Notes: generated by a model from the sequence alone, not told the origin. Shown: positions 1 to 5,878, numbered from the stretch's first letter. The stretch is DNA of 5,878 nucleotides from Nitrolancea sp040255925 (GCA_040255925.1 JBDZVX010000145.1:1-5878); one strand, 5' to 3'. Numbers and translations: made by a program.

Positions 1-3
1 ATA

Positions 4-32
4 ATCTTACGTTTTCAGTAGCCGGAAGTCAA
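4..32 (-). promoter_or_regulatory. Candidate sigma70-type promoter firing leftward out of the window
   Basis: On the minus strand a TTGACT hexamer (27-32) and a TAAGAT hexamer (4-9) are separated by exactly 17 nt, matching the -35/-10 consensus at 5 of 6 and 4 of 6 positions. Transcription would start just beyond the left edge and read a gene outside the window. It lies about 200 bp past the end of the ABC ATPase gene, so it probably starts a separate unit in the same orientation. This is a pattern match only. Confidence 0.5.
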
Positions 33-130
33 CTCGCGCGGCCACGGATTCCCCTGATTCCAACGCACTTTCGCCGCCTCCGACCCTACCGGTTGGAGAC
101 CACGTGTTTCACGTAACCCTGGCTGTTCGC

Positions 131-159
131 AGTATAGACGAGGGTTCAATCCGGTACAA
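131..159 (-). promoter_or_regulatory. Weaker candidate leftward promoter in the intergenic region
   Basis: A good -10-like TATACT (131-136, minus strand) lies 17 nt from a poor -35-like TTGTAC (154-159). It is in tandem with, and upstream of, the better promoter at 4-32. A short inverted repeat (ACGTG-TTT-CACGT, 102-114) would fall shortly after its start point. The 1-231 stretch otherwise holds no convincing gene and no rho-independent terminator for the operon that ends at 232. Confidence 0.25.
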
Positions 160-231
160 ACCATACCGCGCCTCTACCATCCCGGCTCCGTGCGTAGCGA
201 TTTCGGACCCGAGCCGGCGAGCCGCGACCGT

Positions 232-1878
232 TCAACTCCCTGGAGACCGCTCGGGCCGTGATACTGTACCAGCCGCGGCCGAGCCGGGAGGCTCAATGAG
301 ATCCTCAGGAATCAGGAAGCGTCCGCCGAAGATTTGATTGATCTGTGTCGCGAAGCCGGGCTGGCGCGTGAGGACCTCTCGGGGGATACCGTCAGCCGCA
401 ATCTCGCCACTTTCCAGCACGATCACCCGATCGGCACAAGCCGCGACCAGATCCACATCATGCGTTGCCAGCACAACGGCCATCCCGGCACCGGCCAGCT
501 GCTGCAGCAGCGTGGCCAGCTCGGACTTACGAGCGGAATCCATGCCGCGAGTCGGCTCATCCAGTAGGAGGACTGGAGGACGACCGACCAGCACCGCGGC
601 CAGCGCCGTCCGCTGCCGCTCACCACCGCTCAGATCGAACGGGTTACGCTCCGCCAGGTGCCTCAATCCCAGGTCCAGCAAGGTGCCGTCAACATCCCCC
701 GAGGAGCCCCGGCAGCGGAGCGTGAAGCGGAGTTCATCCGCGACGGTCGGGTTGAAGAGCATCGCCGCCGGATGTTGGGGCAGATAGCCTACGTTCCGCG
801 CGAGATCTGTCGTTGCTACCGAACTGATATCGCTCCCAAGGAGCCGCACCCGGCCCGAGTGCGGGCGCAGCAAGCCATTGATATGCCGGATCAGTGTCGT
901 CTTCCCGGAACCATTCCGACCCATCAGCGCGGTCACCATGCCGCCGCGCAGGGTCGCCGTCACGTTCTGGAGCACGACCTGTTGCCCATAGGCAAACCCG
1001 ACACCCTCCAGTTCCACCAGCGCCGGTCCGGCGGTGGGAGAATCTTCGCCTGGTAGCACCAGCTCTTCACCCCTGAACCGCGACACCGCAATCGCCTGCC
1101 GTGCCTCATCGACGGTGAGCGGCAGGGGGTCCCAGCCGAGGGCGCGACCAAGCTGGACGAGCGGCGAAAGATTGGAGAGTGATCCTGCTACCTCGCGCAC
1201 GGTCCCGCGGACCAGGATCTCCCCGTCCTGTTCGAGAACGAGGCAGTTGGAGGCACGGCCCAACAGCCGCTCCAGCCGGTGCTCGGCCAGCACGATCGTC
1301 GTCCCTCGTTCGTCATGCACCCGCTCGAGCGCGGCCACGACGTCCCCGGCGCCCCAGGGATCGAGCTGCGAAAGCGGCTCATCCAGCGCCAGCGCTGGCG
1401 GCCGCATCGCCATCGCCGACGCGATCACGACACGCTGGCGCTCGCCCCCGGAGAGCGTCGCGATCTCCCGGCTCCGGAGGTGCGCGATCCCCAGCAACTC
1501 CAGCGATTCTTCGACCCGGTGCCGGATGACATCCCACGCCAGCCCGTGGTTCTCCGGACCAAAGGCGATCTCATCCTCAACCCGGTCCATCACCGTCTGC
1601 GCTTCCGGGAATTGCGATACCAGGCCGGTCAGCCGGCTCAGCCGCGCCGGCTGCTCCATGCGGGTATCCGTACCGAAGACGGTGAGCCGCCCGCCAAACG
1701 CGCCCCCATGAAAGTGAGGGATCAAGCCATCCAGGCAGCGGATGATGGTGGATTTCCCGGAGCCGGAGGGACCGGCGATCAGTGCAAAGGCCCCCGGCTC
1801 AACCTGCCAGGAGAACCGCCGGAGAGCCGCGTCCCGTTGCCGTGGATACCGGTAGCTCACCGATTCGAATCTGATCAT
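232..1878 (-). CDS. ecfA: Fused double-domain ECF transporter ATPase (EcfA1-EcfA2 in one chain)
   Basis: This 548-aa protein is the energy-coupling ATPase of an ECF-type vitamin/metal importer. Two complete ABC cassettes lie in tandem. The first has Walker A GPSGSGKST (36-44), Q-loop Q89, signature LSGGERQR (142-149), Walker B LALDEP (163-168) and H-loop H200. The second has Walker A GRNGSGKTT (320-328), Q-loop Q368, signature LSGGERQR (416-423), Walker B VLLLDEPT (436-443) and H-loop H473. Both sites look catalytically intact. A linker of roughly 50 residues separates them, and a Pro/Ser/Gly-rich tail follows residue 525. The start at 1878 was chosen over an in-frame start at 2079 because the cassette begins with the typical MIRFESVSYRY, and because this ATG overlaps the T-component stop by 4 nt (ATGA). 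No strong SD sits at normal spacing, which suggests translational coupling. It presumably pairs with the T component encoded just upstream. The family assignment is secure; the substrate is inferred from the riboswitch. Confidence 0.95.
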   Translation of the reverse strand: MIRFESVSYRYPRQRDAALRRFSWQVEPGAFALIAGPSGSGKSTIIRCLDGLIPHFHGGAFGGRLTVFGTDTRMEQPARLSRLTGLVSQFPEAQTVMDRVEDEIAFGPENHGLAWDVIRHRVEESLELLGIAHLRSREIATLSGGERQRVVIASAMAMRPPALALDEPLSQLDPWGAGDVVAALERVHDERGTTIVLAEHRLERLLGRASNCLVLEQDGEILVRGTVREVAGSLSNLSPLVQLGRALGWDPLPLTVDEARQAIAVSRFRGEELVLPGEDSPTAGPALVELEGVGFAYGQQVVLQNVTATLRGGMVTALMGRNGSGKTTLIRHINGLLRPHSGRVRLLGSDISSVATTDLARNVGYLPQHPAAMLFNPTVADELRFTLRCRGSSGDVDGTLLDLGLRHLAERNPFDLSGGERQRTALAAVLVGRPPVLLLDEPTRGMDSARKSELATLLQQLAGAGMAVVLATHDVDLVAACADRVIVLESGEIAADGIPREVLTRQPGFATQINQIFGGRFLIPEDLIEPPGSAAAGTVSRPERSPGS

Positions 1879-2894
1879 GTCGCGCCGTGCCGGACTCCCA
1901 CGAGCGCCGGCACCACCAGGAGCAGGGAGGCGATTCCCGGCCAAAGCGCGAACGGCGGTGCGGTTAACCGTGGGTAGGGATAGTAGGCCAGGACATCCGG
2001 CAGCAGGATCAGGGAGGCTCCATGAAGCGCGATCGCTACAGCTGAAGTGACGAGCAGGAGTGTGTCGACACGATCCCATGTCAGCGGCCGGTAGCGGCCC
2101 CGAGCGGGTGTCCTTGGCGCGGTCACCTTCCAGAGCACCACGATCGCCACAAGCCCGAACGGGAGCGCGAGCGGTAGGTTCCCGAGCGCGGCGAAAACGA
2201 CCGCGCAGACCGTCGAGGCCAGCCCCGCAGCGACCACCGCGCGCCGAGCTGGCACAGTGGCTACGGCCGAGCCAAATGCCCGGCTCTCCATAGCCTCAGC
2301 CAAATCGAAGGCTCGCTCTAGGCCAAGATGTAAGATCGGGACGACCAGCGGGGACAGATCTCGGACCGACCGCACGTGGAACCCGCGCGCGGCCTGCGCC
2401 TCCCGCACTTCCGTTAATGCCCGGAGCATCTGCGGCAGGAAGCTCAAGGCGACGATCCCGGCCACGCCCAGCGCGGCGAACTGCCCAGGCAGCAGGCGAA
2501 GCAGCGCCGCCCGGCTGACCGCCACGCTGAAGATCGCCGCGATCAGGAGCAGATCGAGTAGCACCACGGCGGAAACCACGCCATAGACCAGCGCGTTGAG
2601 CGTGATCGCCCCGCCGAAGATCGGGATTTCGGACGGCAGCCGGGTCATTACACGATCTCCAGCATGAACCGTCAGCAGGTTGAAGGCGATATTGAGGAAC
2701 GCGACCGCGAGACCGATACGGAGGACCGTTCCCCAGGCCGCTCCAGCAACCGACCTCCGTCCCATCGCGAGATACACCGCGACGAGCGCGGCGCTGGCCA
2801 GCGCCAGGTAGAGGGGATTTCGCGTGGTGATCACGACGAACATCGCCGCCAGGCTCCAGACCAGCCAGCCCACCGGGTTTGCCGCCGCGTTCAT
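1875..2894 (-). CDS. ecfT: ECF transporter transmembrane T component (CbiQ/EcfT family), C-terminally extended
   Basis: This 339-aa polytopic membrane protein is the scaffold that links the ATPase to a substrate-binding S component. Hydrophobic stretches lie near residues 8-24, 27-44, 56-74, 97-126, 138-155, 218-236, 238-256, 278-297 and 316-334. Between residues 155 and 210 is the polar coupling-helix region typical of EcfT, with the two Ala-Arg-Gly-like signatures: AARGF (168-172) and SRAFG (204-208). These normally dock into the ATPase grooves. Most family members known to me are about 250-270 aa, so the two hydrophobic segments after residue 270 are extra. The ATG overlaps the stop of the DUF4430-like gene (ATGA, 2891-2894), and its own stop overlaps the ATPase start in the same way, so all three are probably translationally coupled. 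No CbiM/CbiN-type partner is nearby, which argues against an ordinary cobalt transporter. Confidence 0.9.
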   Translation of the reverse strand: MNAAANPVGWLVWSLAAMFVVITTRNPLYLALASAALVAVYLAMGRRSVAGAAWGTVLRIGLAVAFLNIAFNLLTVHAGDRVMTRLPSEIPIFGGAITLNALVYGVVSAVVLLDLLLIAAIFSVAVSRAALLRLLPGQFAALGVAGIVALSFLPQMLRALTEVREAQAARGFHVRSVRDLSPLVVPILHLGLERAFDLAEAMESRAFGSAVATVPARRAVVAAGLASTVCAVVFAALGNLPLALPFGLVAIVVLWKVTAPRTPARGRYRPLTWDRVDTLLLVTSAVAIALHGASLILLPDVLAYYPYPRLTAPPFALWPGIASLLLVVPALVGVRHGAT

Positions 2895-3592
2895 GATCGC
2901 CGTCCCGATCGACCGCGGATCAGCACCGCGCCGATCACGGCGGCGAGCAGCAGTAGGATCAGCACGAACCCGAGATAGGTGGAACCCGTCCGGGCCGGTG
3001 ACGACACCGCGCCAGTCGGTGGAGCACTCGCCGCCGGACCTGGGGTTCCAGGCTCACTCAAACCAGTCCCTGGGGAGGCGCCGTTGGCTGACTTCGCCAC
3101 GAGCTCATCCATGGAGATACTCGGAAGACCGCTTTCTCCGGCCGTCCACGACCAGCCGTCGATATCGCCATCGTGGATCTTCCGGCTTTCCGGACCAAAC
3201 GCCATGCTGCTCCAGGTGCCATCGGCATTCAGACGATGGTAGTGCCAGAAGAAGGCCGGATTCGTGTAGCTCTTGCAAAAACAATTATCGGACGGGCAGC
3301 CCTCACCGTCGAGGCTGCACACCGCCTGCCCCATCCCACCGTACCCCGCGGTCAGCAGCGAGACCTGGGCGCGAAGCAGGAGATCGGCACCGGTGATTTC
3401 CTGCTCGGTGAACTCCACCACCCGGTAGATCACGCGCCCGTCACCATGCCGGATGACCAGCCCCGCCTGGTGTGGCTGCTGGGCCAGCACGCCGGGCGGA
3501 AAGAACAGGAGCGCCAGCAGCAACATCCCGAGCAGACAGACCAGCGGCTGGACCCATCTCCGGGCGCAACCGAACCGGGATTTCGAGCGCAT
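2891..3592 (-). CDS. Secreted, membrane-tethered DUF4430-like protein (transcobalamin/intrinsic-factor beta-domain type)
   Basis: This 233-aa exported protein has a basic N-terminus, a hydrophobic core (about 17-31) and a probable signal peptidase I site after VLA37. The globular part (about 43-150) carries a Cys cluster (C92, C99, C104, C106), an aromatic stretch FFWHYH (114-119) and the run from TWSSM (126) to DGDIDGWSW (141-149). The FW...DG.W.......DGD..GW layout is the pattern I associate with DUF4430, the fold of the C-terminal B12-contacting domain of intrinsic factor and transcobalamin. A Pro/Ser/Gly/Ala-rich linker (about 168-203) leads to a transmembrane helix (205-225) and a short Arg-rich cytoplasmic tail, so the domain should sit outside on a flexible stalk. 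SD AGAGG (3601-3605) overlaps the upstream stop codon, and the gap between the genes is 11 nt. By inference it binds a corrinoid together with the alpha/alpha-barrel protein encoded just before it. Fold recognition is from memory of the motif, not a search. Confidence 0.75.
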   Translation of the reverse strand: MRSKSRFGCARRWVQPLVCLLGMLLLALLFFPPGVLAQQPHQAGLVIRHGDGRVIYRVVEFTEQEITGADLLLRAQVSLLTAGYGGMGQAVCSLDGEGCPSDNCFCKSYTNPAFFWHYHRLNADGTWSSMAFGPESRKIHDGDIDGWSWTAGESGLPSISMDELVAKSANGASPGTGLSEPGTPGPAASAPPTGAVSSPARTGSTYLGFVLILLLLAAVIGAVLIRGRSGRRS

Positions 3593-3600
3593 CGGCCGAT

Positions 3601-3605
3601 CCTCT
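3601..3605 (-). promoter_or_regulatory. Ribosome binding site overlapping the upstream stop codon
   Basis: Minus-strand AGAGG lies 8 nt before the ATG at 3592 and shares bases with the TAG stop of the preceding gene. It fixes the start of the DUF4430-like gene and favours reinitiation by ribosomes finishing the upstream cistron. Confidence 0.6.
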
Positions 3606-4695
3606 ATTTCGTGCTACTCAGACCCCGGCGGAGACCGGCCCCCATCAACAGCAGCCCGAGCCCAATCAGGGACAGGAGCGCCGGAGTAGCCGGTACGAGA
3701 TGCGCTTGGCCGGCAGCGGGGAGTATGGATGGAGGGTCCGCCTGGCTGAGCCCGGACGGCACGACCGGGAGCGGCATGGACATCAGAGCCGGGATCGCCT
3801 GCACAGTCGCCAGTGCGCTGTCAGCCGGAGTGTCATCCCGGAACCGGAACGCGCCATCCGGGTTCTGAAAGTGCGTCAACGCATCCACTGGACTGCCCGC
3901 GATACCGGCCTCGGGCGCTTGTCCCGCCGCGATCAGCGCCTGGATCACCAGCGCGGTTGAATTCGCGTCGCCAGCCGGCGGCGATGCTCCACCCATCTGG
4001 TAGGTGTAGGAGCCATCAGGCATCCGAACGGTCTTGAGATAGTCGAACGCTTTTTCGATTGGGGTGGAATTGCCGCTACGGGCCGCCTCCAACGCCTGAA
4101 CGGCGATCGCGGTCGTATTGCTGTCACCCTGCCCGGGATCAGTGCTGCCGGAGAAGGACCAGCTTCCATCTGCCGATTGGTGTTGTTCGAGCGCGGTAAC
4201 CGCGTTGGATGGGACCGTTTCCCCGGCGGCTACCAGCGCCAGCATGGCGTAGGCATGAGTAAACAGCTGCTCGTCGTAGAGGCCGCTCGCTTGATCGAGA
4301 TGACTCTGGAGCTGTGAGATGAGATTTACACCGCCGAATTCGCGGGGGTTCTCCCCGGCTGCCACCGTGGCCAGCGTGAGCTTCGCCGCTCCAGCGGTGG
4401 ATGTTCCGTAACTCCCAGCCGAAGCCGACAGGAAATCGATGATGGAATGGCCGTCCCGTTTGACCGACGTGGGATCAATGCCGGCCGCCGCGAAGGCAAC
4501 CGCGGCATCGGCCGTCGCGCTGGGATCGCTCCCGCCTTGAAATCCAGGGAAGCCACCGTCCGGCTGCTGCTGCCCTCGCAGCCAGCCCGCCGCGTTTCCC
4601 GCCAACGTGGAGACTGGCGGCGCGGCCACGGCTTGCCCGGCCCAGCCGAACAGCAGGAACACGATCATCAACGGTGCGATGAAATAGCGCTTCAT
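3604..4695 (-). CDS. Secreted alpha/alpha-barrel protein with prenyltransferase/squalene-cyclase-type repeats (intrinsic-factor alpha-domain-like)
   Basis: This 363-aa exported protein has a signal peptide (core about 7-20) with a likely cleavage at AVA24. Degenerate repeats follow, each with a Q..PDG(G/S)(F/W/Y) turn and then a helix rich in Ala: residues 43-70 (QQPDGGFPGF), 171-205 (QHQSADGSWSF), 225-258 (MPDGSYTY) and 276-300 (FQNPDGAFRF). Less clear units lie between 80 and 160. This is the signature of alpha/alpha toroids (prenyltransferase beta subunits, squalene cyclases, and the N-terminal B12-binding domain of intrinsic factor/transcobalamin). No DxDD-type cyclase acid motif is seen, and the protein is exported, so a ligand-binding role fits better than terpene cyclization. 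The C-terminus has LPAAG (325-329), a hydrophobic helix (about 336-354) and a basic tail (RRGLSSTK), so it is surface-anchored. The start at 4695 is preferred over 4740 because GGAGG precedes it by 7 nt and the signal peptide begins there; 4740 directly abuts the terminator. As first gene after the riboswitch, it is probably the corrinoid-capture partner of the next gene. Confidence 0.8.
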   Translation of the reverse strand: MKRYFIAPLMIVFLLFGWAGQAVAAPPVSTLAGNAAGWLRGQQQPDGGFPGFQGGSDPSATADAAVAFAAAGIDPTSVKRDGHSIIDFLSASAGSYGTSTAGAAKLTLATVAAGENPREFGGVNLISQLQSHLDQASGLYDEQLFTHAYAMLALVAAGETVPSNAVTALEQHQSADGSWSFSGSTDPGQGDSNTTAIAVQALEAARSGNSTPIEKAFDYLKTVRMPDGSYTYQMGGASPPAGDANSTALVIQALIAAGQAPEAGIAGSPVDALTHFQNPDGAFRFRDDTPADSALATVQAIPALMSMPLPVVPSGLSQADPPSILPAAGQAHLVPATPALLSLIGLGLLLMGAGLRRGLSSTK

Positions 4696-4700
4696 CGCGA

Positions 4701-4727
4701 CGCCTCCGGCCGGGAAACAGCCGGGCG
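4701..4727 (-). promoter_or_regulatory. Hairpin able to sequester the ribosome binding site of the first operon gene
   Basis: In the minus-strand mRNA, CGCCCGGC (4727-4720) can pair with the segment 4710-4701, giving eight base pairs with a two-base bulge (A4705, G4706) and a 9-nt loop. The GGAGG ribosome binding site (4707-4703) lies within the 3' arm. It could add translational control below the terminator, but GC-rich sequence forms such stems easily, so a role is only an inference. Confidence 0.35.
4703..4707 (-). promoter_or_regulatory. Ribosome binding site of the first operon gene
   Basis: Minus-strand GGAGG lies 7 nt upstream of the ATG at 4695. The in-frame ATG at 4740 has no such site, so this element decides the start of the alpha/alpha-barrel protein. 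Confidence 0.75.
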
Positions 4728-4742
4728 CCACGCCAGGCATAC

Positions 4743-4764
4743 AAAAACCCGCATCGGCGGCGGG
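4743..4764 (-). terminator. Rho-independent terminator in the riboswitch leader
   Basis: The minus-strand RNA has CCCGC (4764-4760), a 7-nt loop and GCGGG (4752-4748), followed directly by five U residues (4747-4743). The stem can be lengthened by a G-U and an A-U pair. It sits between the riboswitch core and the first start codon, which makes it the likely expression platform: B12 binding would favour termination before the operon. Part of its 5' side, CGCCGCC (4762-4756), is identical to the 5' arm of the riboswitch P7-like hairpin, so alternative pairing with GGTGGCG is possible but not shown. Confidence 0.75.
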
Positions 4765-4789
4765 CTACACGGGGACTGAGGCAACACAC

Positions 4790-4819
4790 AGCAAGGCACT
4801 CACGTCCTCCCTCCTTGCT
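4790..4819 (-). repeat. Stem-loop between riboswitch core and terminator
   Basis: A perfect 7-bp inverted repeat, AGCAAGG (4819-4813) with CCTTGCT (4796-4790), encloses a 16-nt purine-rich loop on the minus strand. In cobalamin riboswitches a hairpin placed here often supplies the loop that kisses L5 of the core. The position fits that role, but I could not establish a clear loop-loop complementarity by eye. Confidence 0.4.
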
Positions 4820-4836
4820 CTCGAGGCGGTTCGGAC

Positions 4837-4959
4837 GCGGCAATAGCGGGTAATCTGGCTTCGCCACCAGCGGCGGCGTTACAGTTGCGGCACAGCCCCG
4901 GACTTACACCGGTGTTCCCCCGTGTGGACCGGCCATGAACGGTCGGCACCCATTGCCGC
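4837..4959 (-). promoter_or_regulatory. Cobalamin (B12) riboswitch, compact form
   Basis: Reading the minus strand: P1 is GCGGCAAT (4959-4952) pairing perfectly over 8 bp with ATTGCCGC (4844-4837). GGTGCC and a GACCG/CGGTC hairpin follow. Next come the conserved core GGAACACCGGTGTAAGTCC (4918-4900), GCAACTGT (4888-4881) and the B12 box AAGCCAGATTACCCGC (4861-4846). Between the last two blocks a 7-bp hairpin (4862-4878, loop GCT) stands where larger members carry bigger peripheral arms, so the element is short at about 123 nt. It precedes a terminator and the four-gene operon in the same orientation, so operon expression should fall when cobalamin is plentiful. This is the strongest evidence that the transporter handles a corrinoid or a precursor. 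The assignment rests on conserved primary sequence plus P1. Confidence 0.92.
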
Positions 4960-5004
4960 CTCGTCAATTTCACTGTTCGGGCGTCATAGGCCCGGACTGC
5001 GCTG

Positions 5005-5034
5005 AGTTTGGCACGGGCCAACGGATGTCGTCAA
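5005..5034 (-). promoter_or_regulatory. Candidate promoter of the riboswitch-controlled operon
   Basis: Minus-strand TTGACG (5034-5029) and CAAACT (5010-5005) are 18 nt apart. The -10 is poor (3 of 6) but is preceded by TGC, as in extended -10 promoters. Transcription would start near 4998, about 40 nt before P1 of the riboswitch. A short inverted repeat, TTGGC-ACGG-GCCAA (5008-5021), overlaps the -10 and spacer. Confidence 0.4.
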
Positions 5035-5151
5035 GATTCACCGCCTGGCAAACTCCATATCGGTGACTATGACCCACCGGGAGCCCGCGCTGGCTGATAC
5101 CATAGGCATATCCCGGCGGATTCAGCCGAGCGCGGTTCAGCGATCAATCTC

Positions 5152-5157
5152 GAAAGG
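5152..5157 (+). promoter_or_regulatory. Ribosome binding site of purU
   Basis: GAAAGG lies 9 nt before the ATG at 5167. Nearby ATG/GTG triplets at 5160 and 5162 are out of frame, so this supports 5167 as the start. I found no convincing plus-strand promoter in the divergent intergenic stretch 5035-5151. Confidence 0.55.
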
Positions 5158-5166
5158 CTATGTGGT

Positions 5167-5878
<712 letters not shown>

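Noticed and set aside
143..156. T-loop-like GGTTCAATCC suggesting a tRNA
   Set aside because: The flanking bases do not form a 5-bp T stem, and no acceptor, D or anticodon arms are found on either strand.
104..337. Plus-strand 77-codon frame in the left intergenic region
   Set aside because: It runs into the 3' end of the ATPase gene in antisense, has no SD and no recognisable sequence.
1034..1977. Long plus-strand open frames of 225 and 232 codons opposite the ATPase gene
   Set aside because: They are Arg/Ser/Pro-rich antisense frames of a GC-rich gene, without recognisable domains, and the opposite strand encodes an intact double ABC ATPase.
232..2079. Longer reading of the ATPase gene starting at 2079
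   Set aside because: The additional 67 residues lie antisense-free but wholly inside the T-component gene on the same strand, have no ABC-family character, and the start at 1878 has an ATGA overlap with the upstream stop.
3173..3868. Plus-strand frame of 231 codons opposite the DUF4430-like and barrel genes
   Set aside because: It crosses the boundary of two well-supported minus-strand genes, has no domain signature and no good start context.
232..4695. Operon as a plain cobalt transporter (CbiMNQO)
   Set aside because: CbiQ- and CbiO-like proteins are present but CbiM and CbiN are not, and the two exported proteins have no place in that system.
3604..4740. Start of the barrel protein at 4740
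   Set aside because: That ATG abuts the terminator's U-tract and lacks an SD, whereas 4695 has GGAGG at 7 nt and begins a clean signal peptide.
4475..5021. Minus-strand frames of 130 and 73 codons running through the leader
   Set aside because: They cover the riboswitch, terminator and the first gene's start, and the 73-codon frame begins upstream of the predicted transcript start; their composition is that of translated structured RNA.

Overview
The window is a GC-rich bacterial segment with two divergent transcription units. On the minus strand (about 5034 down to 232) lies a four-gene operon preceded by a cobalamin (B12) riboswitch. On the plus strand (5167 to the right edge) lies the start of purU, formyltetrahydrofolate deformylase, cut off by the window end. 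The organism cannot be fixed from this sequence. The high GC, the surface-anchored rather than periplasmic binding proteins and the general protein style suggest a monoderm such as a Chloroflexota/Thermomicrobia-type or actinobacterial lineage; this is only a guess.

Layout, following the minus-strand operon in its direction of transcription: (1) a candidate sigma70-type promoter near 5005-5034; (2) a compact cobalamin riboswitch (core 4837-4959) with an 8-bp P1, the conserved GGTGTAAGTCC and GCAACTGT blocks and a B12 box; (3) a rho-independent terminator (4743-4764), then a hairpin that buries the ribosome binding site (4701-4727); (4) a secreted, membrane-tethered alpha/alpha-barrel protein with prenyltransferase/squalene-cyclase-type repeats (3604-4695); (5) a secreted, membrane-tethered DUF4430-like protein (2891-3592); (6) an ECF transporter T component with a long C-terminal extension (1875-2894); (7) a fused two-domain ECF ATPase (232-1878). 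The last three genes are tightly packed: an 11-nt gap, then two ATGA overlaps. The stretch 1-231 holds no gene but has one good and one weaker candidate leftward promoter.

How the parts fit: vertebrate intrinsic factor and transcobalamin bind B12 between an N-terminal alpha6/alpha6 barrel and a C-terminal beta domain of the DUF4430 type. Here the same two folds appear to be encoded as two adjacent, separately exported and separately anchored proteins, translated from a B12-riboswitch mRNA together with an ECF energizing module. The simplest reading is a corrinoid (or corrinoid precursor) uptake system in which a split intrinsic-factor-like receptor captures the ligand at the cell surface. No S component, BtuFCD, CbiM or CbiN is present, so the membrane specificity subunit is either encoded elsewhere or replaced by other parts of the system. 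This absence and the split receptor are the main points of interest.
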